Below the pieces are notes generated by a model that saw nothing but the letters and a program-made list of their open reading frames with translations, was not told where the DNA came from and ran no database searches. The translations under genes and the position numbers were made by a program. Source: an uncultured Clostridia bacterium (GTDB taxonomy: Bacteria; Bacillota_A; Clostridia; Christensenellales; Aristaeellaceae). Taken from it: a stretch of DNA of 18,149 nt. The stretch covers positions 1-18,149 of the forward strand of contig CAMBWJ010000007.1 of NCBI GenBank assembly GCA_945871545.1. Direction: 5' to 3'. Positions 7,102-15,097 of the stretch are shown here, one piece after another. Every line of letters starts with the position of its first letter. Within the stretch, counting starts at the first letter, position 1.

Positions 7102-7110
7102 TGGTATAAT
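7102..7110 (+). promoter_or_regulatory. Extended -10 promoter of the dehydrogenase gene
   Basis: TGGTATAAT is a consensus extended -10 element. The expected start is near 7117 and the leader about 50 nt. No convincing -35 is seen about 17 nt upstream. The rest of the AT-richer gap 7041-7166 shows no other structure I can support. Confidence 0.7.
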
Positions 7111-7166
7111 AGTAAAAGGAAGAAAGCTGTGAACCAGCAAGAGTATAAACTAGGAGGAATACGGAT

Positions 7167-8423
7167 ATGTTGAACAAAGCAGTGCGCATGCACGCCGCAA
7201 ACGACCTTCGCCTGGATACCTTTGAGATGCCCGCAATCAAGGACGACGAGATTCTGGTGAAGATCATCTCCGACTCCATCTGCATGTCCAGCTACAAGGC
7301 CACCATCCAGGGCCCCGCACACAAGCGCGTGCCCGACGACATCGCCGAGCATCCGGCCATCATCGGCCACGAGTTCTGCGGCGTGATCGAAGAGGTCGGC
7401 GCGAAGTGGGCTGACAAGTACAAGAAGGGCGAGAAGTTCAGCATTCAGCCCGCCATCGACTATCGCGGCACCATGATGACCCCCGGCTACGCCTTCGAGT
7501 TCTGCGGCGGCGACTCCCAGTACGCCATCCTGATGAACGAGGTCATGGAGCACAACTGCCTGCTGGAGTACAAGGCGGACGCTTACTTCTACGGCTCCCT
7601 GTCCGAGCCGCTGAGCTGCATCGTCGGCACCTATCATGCGATGTACCACACCAAGCCCGGCTCCTATGTCCATGAGATGGGCATCAAGGAGGGCGGCAAC
7701 CTGGCCATCCTGGCCGGCGCTGGCCCGATGGGCATGGGCGCAATCGACTACGCCATCCACTGCGACCGCAAGCCCGGCCTGCTGGTCGTGACCGATATCG
7801 ACCAGGCCCGTCTGGATCGCGCTGCCTCCATCTACACCGTCGAGGACGCTGCGGCCAACGGCGTGAAGCTGGTCTATGCCAACACCCGTGAGAACGCTGT
7901 GGAGACCCTGATGGCTCTGACCGACGGCAAGGGCTACGACGACGTCATGGTGTTCGCGCCCGTTCCCGCCGTCATCGAGCAGGGCGACGCCATCCTGGCC
8001 TTCGACGGCTGCCTGAACTTCTTTGCTGGCCCGACCAATCCGAAGCTCTCCGCGAACTTTAACTTCTATGAGGTGCACTACGGCGCCCATCACATCGTCG
8101 GCACCTCCGGCGGCAACACCGATGACATGATCGAGTCCCTCGAGATGATCGCGGCCGGCAAGCTGCATCCCGAAGGAATGATCACCCACGTCGGCGGACT
8201 GGATGCAGTCATCGACACCACGATGAACCTGCCCAAGATCCCTGGCGGCAAGAAGCTGATCTACCCCAACATCTCCATGGAGCTGACCGCCATCGACGAT
8301 TTCGCCAAGAAGGGCGAGACCGACCCGATGTTCAAGGAGCTGGCCGAAATCTGCGCCCGCCACAACATGCTGTGGAGCGAGGAAGCGGAGAAGTACCTGC
8401 TGGCCAACGCCAAGGCAATCTAA
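7167..8423 (+). CDS. Zinc-type dehydrogenase, sorbose-1-phosphate reductase-like
   Basis: Medium-chain dehydrogenase/reductase of 418 residues, soluble, NAD(P)-dependent. Catalytic zinc ligands are visible as C39 (in SICMSSY, where most relatives have CGSD), H68 and E69 (GHEFCG). The Rossmann nucleotide loop is GAGPMG at 184-189, with D in VVTDID as the likely cofactor-selecting residue. The four-Cys structural zinc lobe of classical alcohol dehydrogenases is absent. The overall pattern and length recall L-sorbose-1-phosphate reductase/YggP, which converts L-sorbose 1-phosphate to D-glucitol 6-phosphate; the substrate is not proven. Other polyol or polyol-phosphate dehydrogenases are possible. 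It stands alone with its own promoter and terminators and with no sugar PTS gene nearby. AGGAGG precedes the ATG. Confidence 0.75.
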   Translation: MLNKAVRMHAANDLRLDTFEMPAIKDDEILVKIISDSICMSSYKATIQGPAHKRVPDDIAEHPAIIGHEFCGVIEEVGAKWADKYKKGEKFSIQPAIDYRGTMMTPGYAFEFCGGDSQYAILMNEVMEHNCLLEYKADAYFYGSLSEPLSCIVGTYHAMYHTKPGSYVHEMGIKEGGNLAILAGAGPMGMGAIDYAIHCDRKPGLLVVTDIDQARLDRAASIYTVEDAAANGVKLVYANTRENAVETLMALTDGKGYDDVMVFAPVPAVIEQGDAILAFDGCLNFFAGPTNPKLSANFNFYEVHYGAHHIVGTSGGNTDDMIESLEMIAAGKLHPEGMITHVGGLDAVIDTTMNLPKIPGGKKLIYPNISMELTAIDDFAKKGETDPMFKELAEICARHNMLWSEEAEKYLLANAKAI

Positions 8424-8442
8424 TCGGTTTCGACATAAAGCG

Positions 8443-8473
8443 TGCCGCTGCACATTCCGTGCAGCGGCATTTC
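8443..8473 (+). terminator. Terminator after the dehydrogenase gene
   Basis: A perfect 11-bp stem (8443-8453 with 8459-8469) and 5-nt loop is followed by TTTCT, 20 nt after the stop codon. The U-tract is short, but the stem is strong. Confidence 0.75.
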
Positions 8474-8479
8474 TCATAG

Positions 8480-8513
8480 AAAAGGAGCTTCTGCAAATGC
8501 GGAAGCTCCTTTT
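8480..8513. terminator. Bidirectional terminator between convergent genes
   Basis: A perfect 12-bp stem, AAAAGGAGCTTC (8480-8491) with GAAGCTCCTTTT (8502-8513), has a 10-nt loop. It gives a U-tract on either strand, so it can end both the dehydrogenase transcript and the minus-strand operon that stops at 8535. Confidence 0.88.
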
Positions 8514-8534
8514 CGTATATCGGGAAGAATTCTC

Positions 8535-9020
8535 CTACTGATCCATCTCCACGACGGCGGAGGTGGAGGCGTTGTACTCGGCATTCCAGCTGACATAGCT
8601 GGAGGATTCGTATTCGGAGCAGACCTGACTCCAGATGGAGCAGCCGTAGCCGGTGACGCTCTGGCCGTCCTCGGAGATCAGCACCAGCGTCTCCACGCTG
8701 CCGGAGCTGGGCTCGGACACGGGCACGGCGATCTTCCAGCTGCTGCCGGTCCAGTAGGCGACGGCGTACTTCGTCTGGGGCGTGGAGCCCGCCAGGTCGG
8801 TGAAGCCGCCCTGGGCGAAGCCGGCCCACTCGTCCGCGCTGGGGGACACGCCGGAGAAGGACACCGAGGTGACGATCTTGTCGTATGCGCCCGACGCAAG
8901 GCAGCTGAGCGTCCCCTTCGCATAGTTGAACATGTTCTCCGAGAGCGACGGAACCTCCGCGAGGGCGGCGGCCGTCAGCAGCAGGATTGCAACCAATGTG
9001 CAGCAAATTATCTTCTTCAT
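8535..9020 (-). CDS. Secreted protein of unknown function
   Basis: I do not recognise a family. The 161-residue product begins with MKKIICC and a hydrophobic core ending in AALA, a good Sec signal peptide with cleavage near residue 21. The mature part is small and rich in Ser, Gly, Tyr and Trp. It has beta-prone stretches (YAVAYWTGSSWKIAVPVSE, ETLVLISEDG) and two Cys near CSIWSQVC that could form a disulfide. The predicted fold looks like an exported beta domain, but this is only an impression. The start is ATG 9020 because GGAGG is 8 nt upstream; the TTG at 9026 is not placed for that site. It follows holA by 44 nt and may be the last gene of that operon. Confidence 0.75.
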   Translation of the reverse strand: MKKIICCTLVAILLLTAAALAEVPSLSENMFNYAKGTLSCLASGAYDKIVTSVSFSGVSPSADEWAGFAQGGFTDLAGSTPQTKYAVAYWTGSSWKIAVPVSEPSSGSVETLVLISEDGQSVTGYGCSIWSQVCSEYESSSYVSWNAEYNASTSAVVEMDQ

Positions 9021-9064
9021 AAGCAAAACCTCCGGATGGACTGAAGCTTAGACGCAGCGAAACG

Positions 9065-10090
9065 TCATTTGGTTGCATTTTTTGCCTGAGAAATTTTCAT
9101 TAAAAGTGCGTTGAGCGCGGCGCGATCCTGCACGCTGCCGGATTTGATGGCGAATTCCGTGTCCACGCAGGCCAGGTAGAGCGCCTGGAGCACCTCTGCC
9201 TTCACCGGGGCGATCTGCTTCTTGATGTGCCAGGCGCGCCCGGAATTGATATTCAGCGCCTTCTGCACCTCCGGAAGGTTGCCGCCGGTCTCCATGGCAT
9301 ACTTCATGTGCGCGTCCAGCCGCAGCTGACTGCCGATCAGGTAGATGATGCGCATGGGGCTCGGCTCGGTGAGCAGCACCGAGTTGACCACCTGCGTGGC
9401 CTCCGCCAGCCGTCCCGCCAGCAGATGATCCAGGATCATGAACACGCTGTACTCCGGCGACGGCGTGACCACCGCGCGCACGTCCGATACGCCGATCTCC
9501 GGCGCGTCGCCCACGTAGGCCGCAAGCTTGGCAAGCTCGCCGGAGAGCCGGGTGAGGTCATTACCGGCCATCAGCGTCATCTCGTCAATGGCGTCCTGGC
9601 GGATGCGCTTGCCCAGGGGCTTGAGCTGCTGTGCGCACCACTTGGACAGCATGGGCCCGCTGAGATACTCGAACTCCACATAGCCGTCCAGTTTCTTCAG
9701 TGCGGAGGCCAGCTTCTTCTTGCCGTTCAGCTCCAGCACCATGTAGAACACCAGGCAGCAGGTATCCGGCGGATCCTGAAGCCACTTCAGCATGCGCTCT
9801 GCCTCGGCCTCCTCGTTGCGGGACTTGCCCGAGGTCAGCGGCGCCCAGTCGCGCACCACGACGATGCGGCGCTCGCACATCACCGGCAGCGTCTCCGCGC
9901 TGTCGATGATGGCCTGCGCGTCCGCGCCGTCCAGCACCGCCTCGTTGAGTTGCTCCAGCCCTGCGGGCAGCAGCGCCCGCCGCAGCGCCTCCAGCGCCTC
10001 GCGCTTGTTGTGCTCCTCGGGGCCGGTGAACAGGTAGACGCTCTGGTATTGCCCGGCTTTCACCGATTTGTAGAAGTCATTCCAATTCAT
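9065..10090 (-). CDS. holA: DNA polymerase III delta subunit
   Basis: Clamp-loader subunit that opens the beta sliding clamp at the replication fork. The 341-residue product has the family's N-terminal pattern (YLFTGPEEHNKREALEAL, the AAA+-like P-loop region without a Walker Lys), an internal VVRDW...RMLKWLQDPPDTCCLVFY segment, and the MTLMAGNDLTRLSGELAKLAAYVG helical stretch. The C-terminal domain ends with LALM-like helices (ALNALLMKIS). GGAGG stands 6 nt before ATG 10090; ATG 10096 is directly against it and less likely. The start overlaps the end of comEC by 14 nt, so translation is probably coupled. The comEC-holA order is common in Firmicutes. Confidence 0.94.
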   Translation of the reverse strand: MNWNDFYKSVKAGQYQSVYLFTGPEEHNKREALEALRRALLPAGLEQLNEAVLDGADAQAIIDSAETLPVMCERRIVVVRDWAPLTSGKSRNEEAEAERMLKWLQDPPDTCCLVFYMVLELNGKKKLASALKKLDGYVEFEYLSGPMLSKWCAQQLKPLGKRIRQDAIDEMTLMAGNDLTRLSGELAKLAAYVGDAPEIGVSDVRAVVTPSPEYSVFMILDHLLAGRLAEATQVVNSVLLTEPSPMRIIYLIGSQLRLDAHMKYAMETGGNLPEVQKALNINSGRAWHIKKQIAPVKAEVLQALYLACVDTEFAIKSGSVQDRAALNALLMKISQAKNATK

Positions 10091-12497
10091 TCGCATCCTC
10101 CGAAGATAGGTAAGTGGAGAGCTTCACGTTGCCGTCCGCGCTCAGGCGGCAGGTGATCGCGCCGCATTCGTCCGTGCGGCAGATTCTGCTGCCCGAGACC
10201 GCAAGCAGCTCCAAGGTCTCCGCAGCCGGATGACCGTAGTTGTTCTCGCCCACGGGAATCACGGCAATTGAGGGCGAGAGCTCCGCCAGAAGATTGGCAG
10301 TCACCGACTTCGTCGAGCCGTGGTGGCTGACCTTGAGCACGTCACAGTCGCCGATCAGCCCCGTGACAACCGCTGCGGGCGCGTCGCCGGTGAAGGCGCA
10401 GGTGCAGTCGCCGTAGCTTAGACGCAGGATCAATGAATCATCATTCGCCGAAGCCGCCGGAATTCCTGCCGTCGGCGACAAAACCTGCAACAAAGTTTTG
10501 CCGGAGAGGACGATTTCATCCCCGGTGCTGAGGCAGATCAGCTCCGCACCCTGCTCAACGGCAGCGTTCACCAGCTCCATCGCGCCCTCGTCCGCGTCCA
10601 AGCTGTCCCAATTGGAAGAAACATAGATGCGCTTCGGCGTGCAGACCTCCAGCACTCCGGCGAGTCCGCCGATGTGATCCGCGTGGGGATGGGAGAGGAA
10701 CACCGCCTCGAGGTCGTAATTCATGGCGCTCAGGTAGTCCGCCGCAGGGGAGTAGCTGTCGCCCGCATCCACCAGATAGACCTTGCCCTCGCTGCGGATG
10801 ACGGCGCAGTCCGCCTGACCTGCGTCCAGAAAGACCACGCTGCATCCGCGCGTAGAGAGCAGCGACAGGCCGTTGGAGACGAGCGCCGCGACGAGGATCG
10901 TGAGCGGCAGGAATCTGCGAACACGCATGGGCAGCCGGGAGAGATTCGAGGAGAGCAGGCATGCGGCGGCGCAGAGCAGGCTCAACCAAAGCGGAAAGCG
11001 CGCAATGCGCAGCGTGGACAGCGGCAGATCTCCGAAGAAGCGCACGATGGCGGTGAGCAGGCCGAAGATGCAATCCGCGAGATGCGCCACGGGCGCAAGG
11101 CCCAGAATCACGCCGAGTATGGCGACGATGTAGCCCAGCATCGCCAGCGGCACGGCCACGAGGTTGACTGCGATGGAGAACAGCGGCTGCGCGCCGAAGG
11201 CGTGGATCACGGCGGACAGGATGGCGAGCTGCGCCGCGAGGCTGGTGACCACCATGCCCGCGATCCAGCGCAGCGGGCGGTGCAACAGTTGATCCCGCAG
11301 TCTCTGCTCCGGGCGGCGGTGCAGAAATGTGTCCAGGTGCAGCAGATTCCGCAGCGCGGGCGTGAGCAGCAGAATGCCCGCCGACGCGCCGTAGGAGAGG
11401 ACGAAGCCCACGTCCAGGATGGCGATGGGCCGCACCAGCAGGTACGCAAGCAGCGCTGCGGCCAGGCGCGTGGGCGCGTCGGAGTGGCGCCCCAGCAGCG
11501 GCGCTGCGCCGAACACGGCGAACATCAGAATCGCGCGGGTCAGGGACGCGCTGAAGCCAAGCAGCGCTCCATAGCCGAGCAGCAGGATCAGAACCAACCC
11601 AAAGCTGCGCCGTCGGCCAAGCAAGCGCCCCAGAAGCAGCGTCAGCGCCCCTGCAAGGATGCTGATGTGCATGCCGGAAATGGCCAGCAGGTGAGCCGCA
11701 CCGGAATCGCTGAAGCTGCTGCGCTCCTCCTCGCTCAGCGCACTCCGGTCGCCGAGCAGGAACGCCCGGGCGAGGGCGGCGTGATTGGGAAACAGGCGGT
11801 CGATGCGCCCTCCGATGCGCTCGATCAGCAGCTTGCGCTGGTCGGACAGGCTGTACTGCGGCGCGCCGAGGATCGCGTCCTCGATCTTCGCCGTAGCGTA
11901 GCCGGACAGGCCCTGCAGGCGCAGATACGCGTCGAAGTCAAACTGTCCGGGGTTGGTTGGGGGATCGCCCTGCCAGATGCTTGCCGTGCAGGCGATGCTC
12001 TGGCCCAGGGCGGGCGCTTGCAGCAGCTCCGGGTTCTCCCCGCCGCTGCGCAGGTACAGCCGGAGCCTGCCGGGAACCTCCGCGCCGTCGATGCGGATGT
12101 CCTCGATGACGCAGATGCAGCGCTGGGTATCCTCCCGCCAGTCCGGCATCTCGCAGATGCGGCCGCTCAGGGCAACGCCCTTCTGCTCCGGCAGGGGATC
12201 GAGACTGTGCCACTGGAGGCTGAAGCGCAGCGCGCCGAAGGGCAGCATGGCGAGGATCAGCAGCACTGGAAGCAGACGGCTGCGGCGAAGCGGAATGCAC
12301 AGGATCATTAGAAGCGCAAGCAGCGAAGCGAGCGCCAGAACCGGCAGATCGCACATACGCTCCAGCATGCAACCCAGCAGAAAGAAGGCCGCTGCGAGAA
12401 ACAGTGGCCTTGCGCGCACCAGGCGGGTGAGCAGGTCGCGCTGGGCGAGGGGCAGTTCAGATCGCGTATTCCGCGCCGATTGCCGTGAACGCTGCAT
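10077..12497 (-). CDS. comEC: DNA internalization channel ComEC/Rec2
   Basis: Polytopic membrane protein that carries single-stranded DNA across the inner membrane in natural transformation. The 806-residue product has the three expected parts. These are an N-terminal membrane pair with an OB-like outer region, a multi-helix competence domain starting at LARAFLLGDRSALSEEE and AISGMHISILAG, and a C-terminal metallo-beta-lactamase domain. The latter has HPHADH at 603-608, LVDAGD, AFTGDAP and SHHGS, and all metal-binding motifs look intact. Length is in the usual range, so it appears functional. The start is ATG 12497 with a weak GGAA site (TTG 12503 adds two residues). It overlaps the end of the upstream MBL gene by 41 nt and is followed by holA. 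Confidence 0.95.
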   Translation of the reverse strand: MQRSRQSARNTRSELPLAQRDLLTRLVRARPLFLAAAFFLLGCMLERMCDLPVLALASLLALLMILCIPLRRSRLLPVLLILAMLPFGALRFSLQWHSLDPLPEQKGVALSGRICEMPDWREDTQRCICVIEDIRIDGAEVPGRLRLYLRSGGENPELLQAPALGQSIACTASIWQGDPPTNPGQFDFDAYLRLQGLSGYATAKIEDAILGAPQYSLSDQRKLLIERIGGRIDRLFPNHAALARAFLLGDRSALSEEERSSFSDSGAAHLLAISGMHISILAGALTLLLGRLLGRRRSFGLVLILLLGYGALLGFSASLTRAILMFAVFGAAPLLGRHSDAPTRLAAALLAYLLVRPIAILDVGFVLSYGASAGILLLTPALRNLLHLDTFLHRRPEQRLRDQLLHRPLRWIAGMVVTSLAAQLAILSAVIHAFGAQPLFSIAVNLVAVPLAMLGYIVAILGVILGLAPVAHLADCIFGLLTAIVRFFGDLPLSTLRIARFPLWLSLLCAAACLLSSNLSRLPMRVRRFLPLTILVAALVSNGLSLLSTRGCSVVFLDAGQADCAVIRSEGKVYLVDAGDSYSPAADYLSAMNYDLEAVFLSHPHADHIGGLAGVLEVCTPKRIYVSSNWDSLDADEGAMELVNAAVEQGAELICLSTGDEIVLSGKTLLQVLSPTAGIPAASANDDSLILRLSYGDCTCAFTGDAPAAVVTGLIGDCDVLKVSHHGSTKSVTANLLAELSPSIAVIPVGENNYGHPAAETLELLAVSGSRICRTDECGAITCRLSADGNVKLSTYLSSEDANELE

Positions 12498-13170
12498 GTT
12501 CAAATTCCGCGCGGGCCTCAGCTTCGAGGGATGTAGGCGCGTATTTCGGGTTCAGGTGGGTCAGCAGCAGGCGCTTGACGCTTGCACTGCGGGCTAGCCT
12601 GCCGCAGCCGGCAGCGCTCAGATGGGGCGCGGCCATCTTCCAGTCCGCGTTGCTCAGGCCTGCGTCGGCCAAAAGCAGGTCTGCATTCTGCGCAAAGCGG
12701 TCCAGCCCCTCGATCTCGTTGGTGTCGCCGGTGTAGACGAAGGCCGCGCCGTCGCACTCGATGCGCATGGCGAAGCTCTGCACCGGATGCCGCCCCGGAA
12801 AAAAGCGCACAGCGAACTCGCCGATCTGCGTATCCTCCATGGGATGCAGCGCGTAGGCGGGAACCTCCAGCAGCGCGCGCGCCGGCGCGGGAGTCAGCGG
12901 CGCATAGACCGGCAGCGCCTCCGCGCGGGGATGGAATTGCAGCGCGTACTGCATGGGCAGCATGTCGCTCATGTGGTCGAAGTGCAGATGGCTCAGGATC
13001 ACCGCATCCAGCGCGTCCCAGGCAATGTGCTTCGAGAGGTTCGCCAGCGTGCCCGTGCCGCAGTCGATGAGCAGGTTCGTCCTGCCGCTGTCGCTGGAGA
13101 GCAGGTAGCCCGAGCATGCGCCATCCGTGCAGGGATAGGGGCCGTTGTTGCCGAGTATGGTCAGCTTCAT
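12457..13170 (-). CDS. MBL-fold metallohydrolase (RNase Z-like fold)
   Basis: Cytoplasmic metallo-beta-lactamase-fold hydrolase of 237 residues, of the YhfI-like/RNase Z-related branch. Metal ligands are seen as HLHFDH (H61, H63, D65, H66), with LIDCGTG before it, GRHPVQSFAM, VYTGDTNEIE (Asp ligand) and a last His in LLTHLNPKY. The substrate is unknown: tRNA 3' processing, cyclic nucleotide phosphodiesterase or phosphonate hydrolysis are all possible for this fold. GGAGGTGA stands 8 nt before the ATG. It is the first gene of the operon with comEC and holA. It is a single-domain MBL protein next to ComEC, whose C-terminus is also an MBL domain; similarity between the two is only at motif level. 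Confidence 0.88.
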   Translation of the reverse strand: MKLTILGNNGPYPCTDGACSGYLLSSDSGRTNLLIDCGTGTLANLSKHIAWDALDAVILSHLHFDHMSDMLPMQYALQFHPRAEALPVYAPLTPAPARALLEVPAYALHPMEDTQIGEFAVRFFPGRHPVQSFAMRIECDGAAFVYTGDTNEIEGLDRFAQNADLLLADAGLSNADWKMAAPHLSAAGCGRLARSASVKRLLLTHLNPKYAPTSLEAEARAEFEHAAFTAIGAEYAI

Positions 13171-13211
13171 CAGAAGTCACCTCCGGTTTTGTATGGGCAT
13201 TGAATACCACA

Positions 13212-13241
13212 ATTATAACATAGCCCGCCGCCGGGATTCAA
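13212..13241 (-). promoter_or_regulatory. Promoter of the MBL-comEC-holA operon
   Basis: TTGAAT (13241-13236), an 18-nt spacer and TATAAT (13217-13212) with TG one base upstream (extended -10) form a strong vegetative promoter. The start is expected near 13205, about 35 nt before the first gene. A weak plus-strand promoter for the asparagine-synthetase-like gene must also lie in 13178-13290, but I see no convincing one. Confidence 0.8.
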
Positions 13242-13297
13242 GTGGGAATGCATGTTGGGGGCGGCATGCACATAGTATGAATGGGGAGAGTGATAGA

Positions 13298-15025
13298 ATG
13301 AATTATTTTGGTGCGTATCACGCGGACATACGCTCGCGCGCCCTGGATAGCTGCGACGCGCCACGGATCAGCAAGGGTCAGATGACCGTCGCGGGCTACG
13401 AGACGGCCTCCGACGCGGACGGCATGGCGATGGTCTACGGCCGCATGCGCAACCGCCGCGCGCTTGCGCGGGAGCTGGGCTGCACGCCCTACGCCTCGCA
13501 GGCGACGCTGGCGCTGCGCGCCTATCAGCTCTGGGGCGAGGATTATGCCCGGCACATCGAGGGTCCGTGCGTGAGCTGCGTGGCGGATATTCGCCGCGAC
13601 AGGCTGCTTCTGAGCCGGGATCGGATGGGGGAGTGCTGCATCTTTTTTGCGCGGCGCGGCGGTGGGCTGATGTTCGCCGACCATCCGGACACCATCCTGA
13701 AGGCTGCGTTTGTGGAGCCGGTGATGGATCGGGAGGCGCTGTGTGAGCTGATGGGCCTGGGCCCGGCGCGCACGCCCGGAAGGACGCCGCTGCGGGGCGT
13801 GGAGACGCTGGAGCCGGGCTGCATGCTGATCTGTGACGGGCAGGGCGTGCGGCGCAGGCGCTACTTTGAATTGGAGGCGCGGGAGCACGGGGACGACGCC
13901 CGAACCACCGCCGCACGGGTGCGGGAGCTGCTGGAGCAGGCCATAAACGAGGTGGTTCCGCTGCACCCCGCGTGCATGCTCTCCGGCGGCGTGGATTCCA
14001 CCGCGCTGACGGCGCTCTTGTGCACCCGCATCGCCCGGGTGGAGAGCTTTTCCGTGGATTATGCGGAGAACGAGACGGACTTCGTGCCCAACTCCTTCCG
14101 CCCGGAGATGGACGCGCCCTACATCAGCCTGGCGGTGCGCACCTTCGGCACCCGACATCACAGCGTCGTGCTGGATCAGGAGTCGCTGGCGGAGGGGCTG
14201 GATCGGGCGGTGCGGCTGCGGGGCTTTCCGGGGATGGCGGACGTGGATACCTCACTGATGCTGTTTGCGAAGGAGATTCTGCGTTTCTCGGGCACGGTGA
14301 TCTCCGGCGAGTGCGGCGACGAGGTGTTCGGCGGCTATCCCTGGTTCCGGGGCGAGGTGCATCTGCCCGAGGAAAGCTTCCCCTGGTCGGGCTCGCTTGA
14401 GCTGCGCGAGGGCATTCTCCGGCCGGAGATCCGTGAAAAGCTGCGCCTGCGGGACTACGTGCGGGACGCGCTGCACGCGGCGCTGGACAGCTACGACGTG
14501 TCCGGCGTGCTCGAGGGTCAGGAGCGGACGCTGTTTCTGCTCCAGCGGCTGTGCTTTGACTTCTTCATGCCGAATTTGCAGGAGCGCGCCGTGAAGATGT
14601 GCGAGGGACAGGGGCTTACGGTGCTCACGCCGCTGTGCGACGACCGCCTGGTGCAGTACGTGTACAGCGTGCCCTGGAGCATCAAGCGCCTGGGCGGCGT
14701 GGAGAAGGGACTCTACCGGGAGTCGGTTCGGGATCTGCTGCCGGAGAAGCTGCGCATGCGCAAGAAGAGCCCCTATCCCAAGACCTGCAGCGCGGCTTAT
14801 GCCGACGAGATTCGCAGGCGCGTGCGGGCCCTGTGCGCCGATCCGGCCGCGCCCATCTGGAGCTTCGCCGATCCCGGCGCCGTCGCTGCGCTGGCTGCGT
14901 CCCCGCTGAATCCGGCGGATACGCCCTGGTACGGCCAGCTGATGGCCGGGCCGCAGATGCTGGCGTATCTGCTGCAGGTGGACTGCTGGATGCGCCGCCG
15001 CAACGTGGCCGTCGCGCTGGATTGA
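13298..15025 (+). CDS. Asparagine-synthetase-family protein lacking catalytic Cys
   Basis: AsnB-like ATP-dependent amide-forming enzyme, 575 residues. The C-terminal synthetase domain is intact: PP-loop SGGVDS at 229-234 and GECGDEVFGGY, holding the catalytic Glu338 and Asp341/Glu342. The N-terminal domain follows the class II amidotransferase layout (LLSRDRMGECCIFFARRG matches the DRFG-PLYY region). However, it starts with Met-Asn instead of Met-Cys, and the NGEIYN and SD-E glutamine-binding motifs read as VYGRMRN and ASQATL. It should therefore not hydrolyse glutamine. It may use free ammonia, or be a ligase of the beta-lactam synthetase or lasso-cyclase type; the substrate is unknown. ATG 13298 follows GGGGAGAG at a 7-nt spacing; the 51 open codons upstream are not family-like. 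It stands alone on its strand. Confidence 0.82.
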   Translation: MNYFGAYHADIRSRALDSCDAPRISKGQMTVAGYETASDADGMAMVYGRMRNRRALARELGCTPYASQATLALRAYQLWGEDYARHIEGPCVSCVADIRRDRLLLSRDRMGECCIFFARRGGGLMFADHPDTILKAAFVEPVMDREALCELMGLGPARTPGRTPLRGVETLEPGCMLICDGQGVRRRRYFELEAREHGDDARTTAARVRELLEQAINEVVPLHPACMLSGGVDSTALTALLCTRIARVESFSVDYAENETDFVPNSFRPEMDAPYISLAVRTFGTRHHSVVLDQESLAEGLDRAVRLRGFPGMADVDTSLMLFAKEILRFSGTVISGECGDEVFGGYPWFRGEVHLPEESFPWSGSLELREGILRPEIREKLRLRDYVRDALHAALDSYDVSGVLEGQERTLFLLQRLCFDFFMPNLQERAVKMCEGQGLTVLTPLCDDRLVQYVYSVPWSIKRLGGVEKGLYRESVRDLLPEKLRMRKKSPYPKTCSAAYADEIRRRVRALCADPAAPIWSFADPGAVAALAASPLNPADTPWYGQLMAGPQMLAYLLQVDCWMRRRNVAVALD

Positions 15026-15046
15026 CGGCTGCTGCTTGCAGATAAA

Positions 15047-15087
15047 GACGACGCCCGGTTTGCCGAAGCGGCAGTCCGGGCGTTGTC
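15047..15087. terminator. Bidirectional hairpin between convergent genes
   Basis: A 12-bp stem (15047-15058 with 15076-15087, one G-U pair) has an inner TGCC/GGCA helix in its loop. On the minus strand it is followed by TTTATC and lies 10 nt after the lipoprotein stop. On the plus strand a looser T-run (TGTCTGTTTT) follows. It probably ends both convergent transcripts. Confidence 0.75.
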
Positions 15088-15097
15088 ATGTCTGTTT

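Noticed and set aside
7011..8477. Long minus-strand open frame (488 codons) opposite the dehydrogenase gene
   Set aside because: Composition rich in Val, Gly, His and Asp, with no motif. It mirrors a well-supported dehydrogenase and runs through a terminator; a GC-rich antisense shadow.
10674..12311. Long plus-strand open frame (545 codons) inside comEC
   Set aside because: Rich in Gln, Arg, Ala and Glu with no membrane or catalytic motif, and exactly antisense to a clear ComEC. A shadow frame.
13255..13283. Plus-strand promoter (TTGGGG with TATGAA) for the asparagine-synthetase-like gene
   Set aside because: Spacer only 15 nt and both boxes poor; not strong enough to list.
13145..13297. 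Upstream in-frame extension of the asparagine-synthetase-like gene
   Set aside because: These 51 codons lie in the divergent promoter region, overlap the MBL start, do not look like the family N-terminus and have no ribosome site; GGGGAGAG supports ATG 13298.
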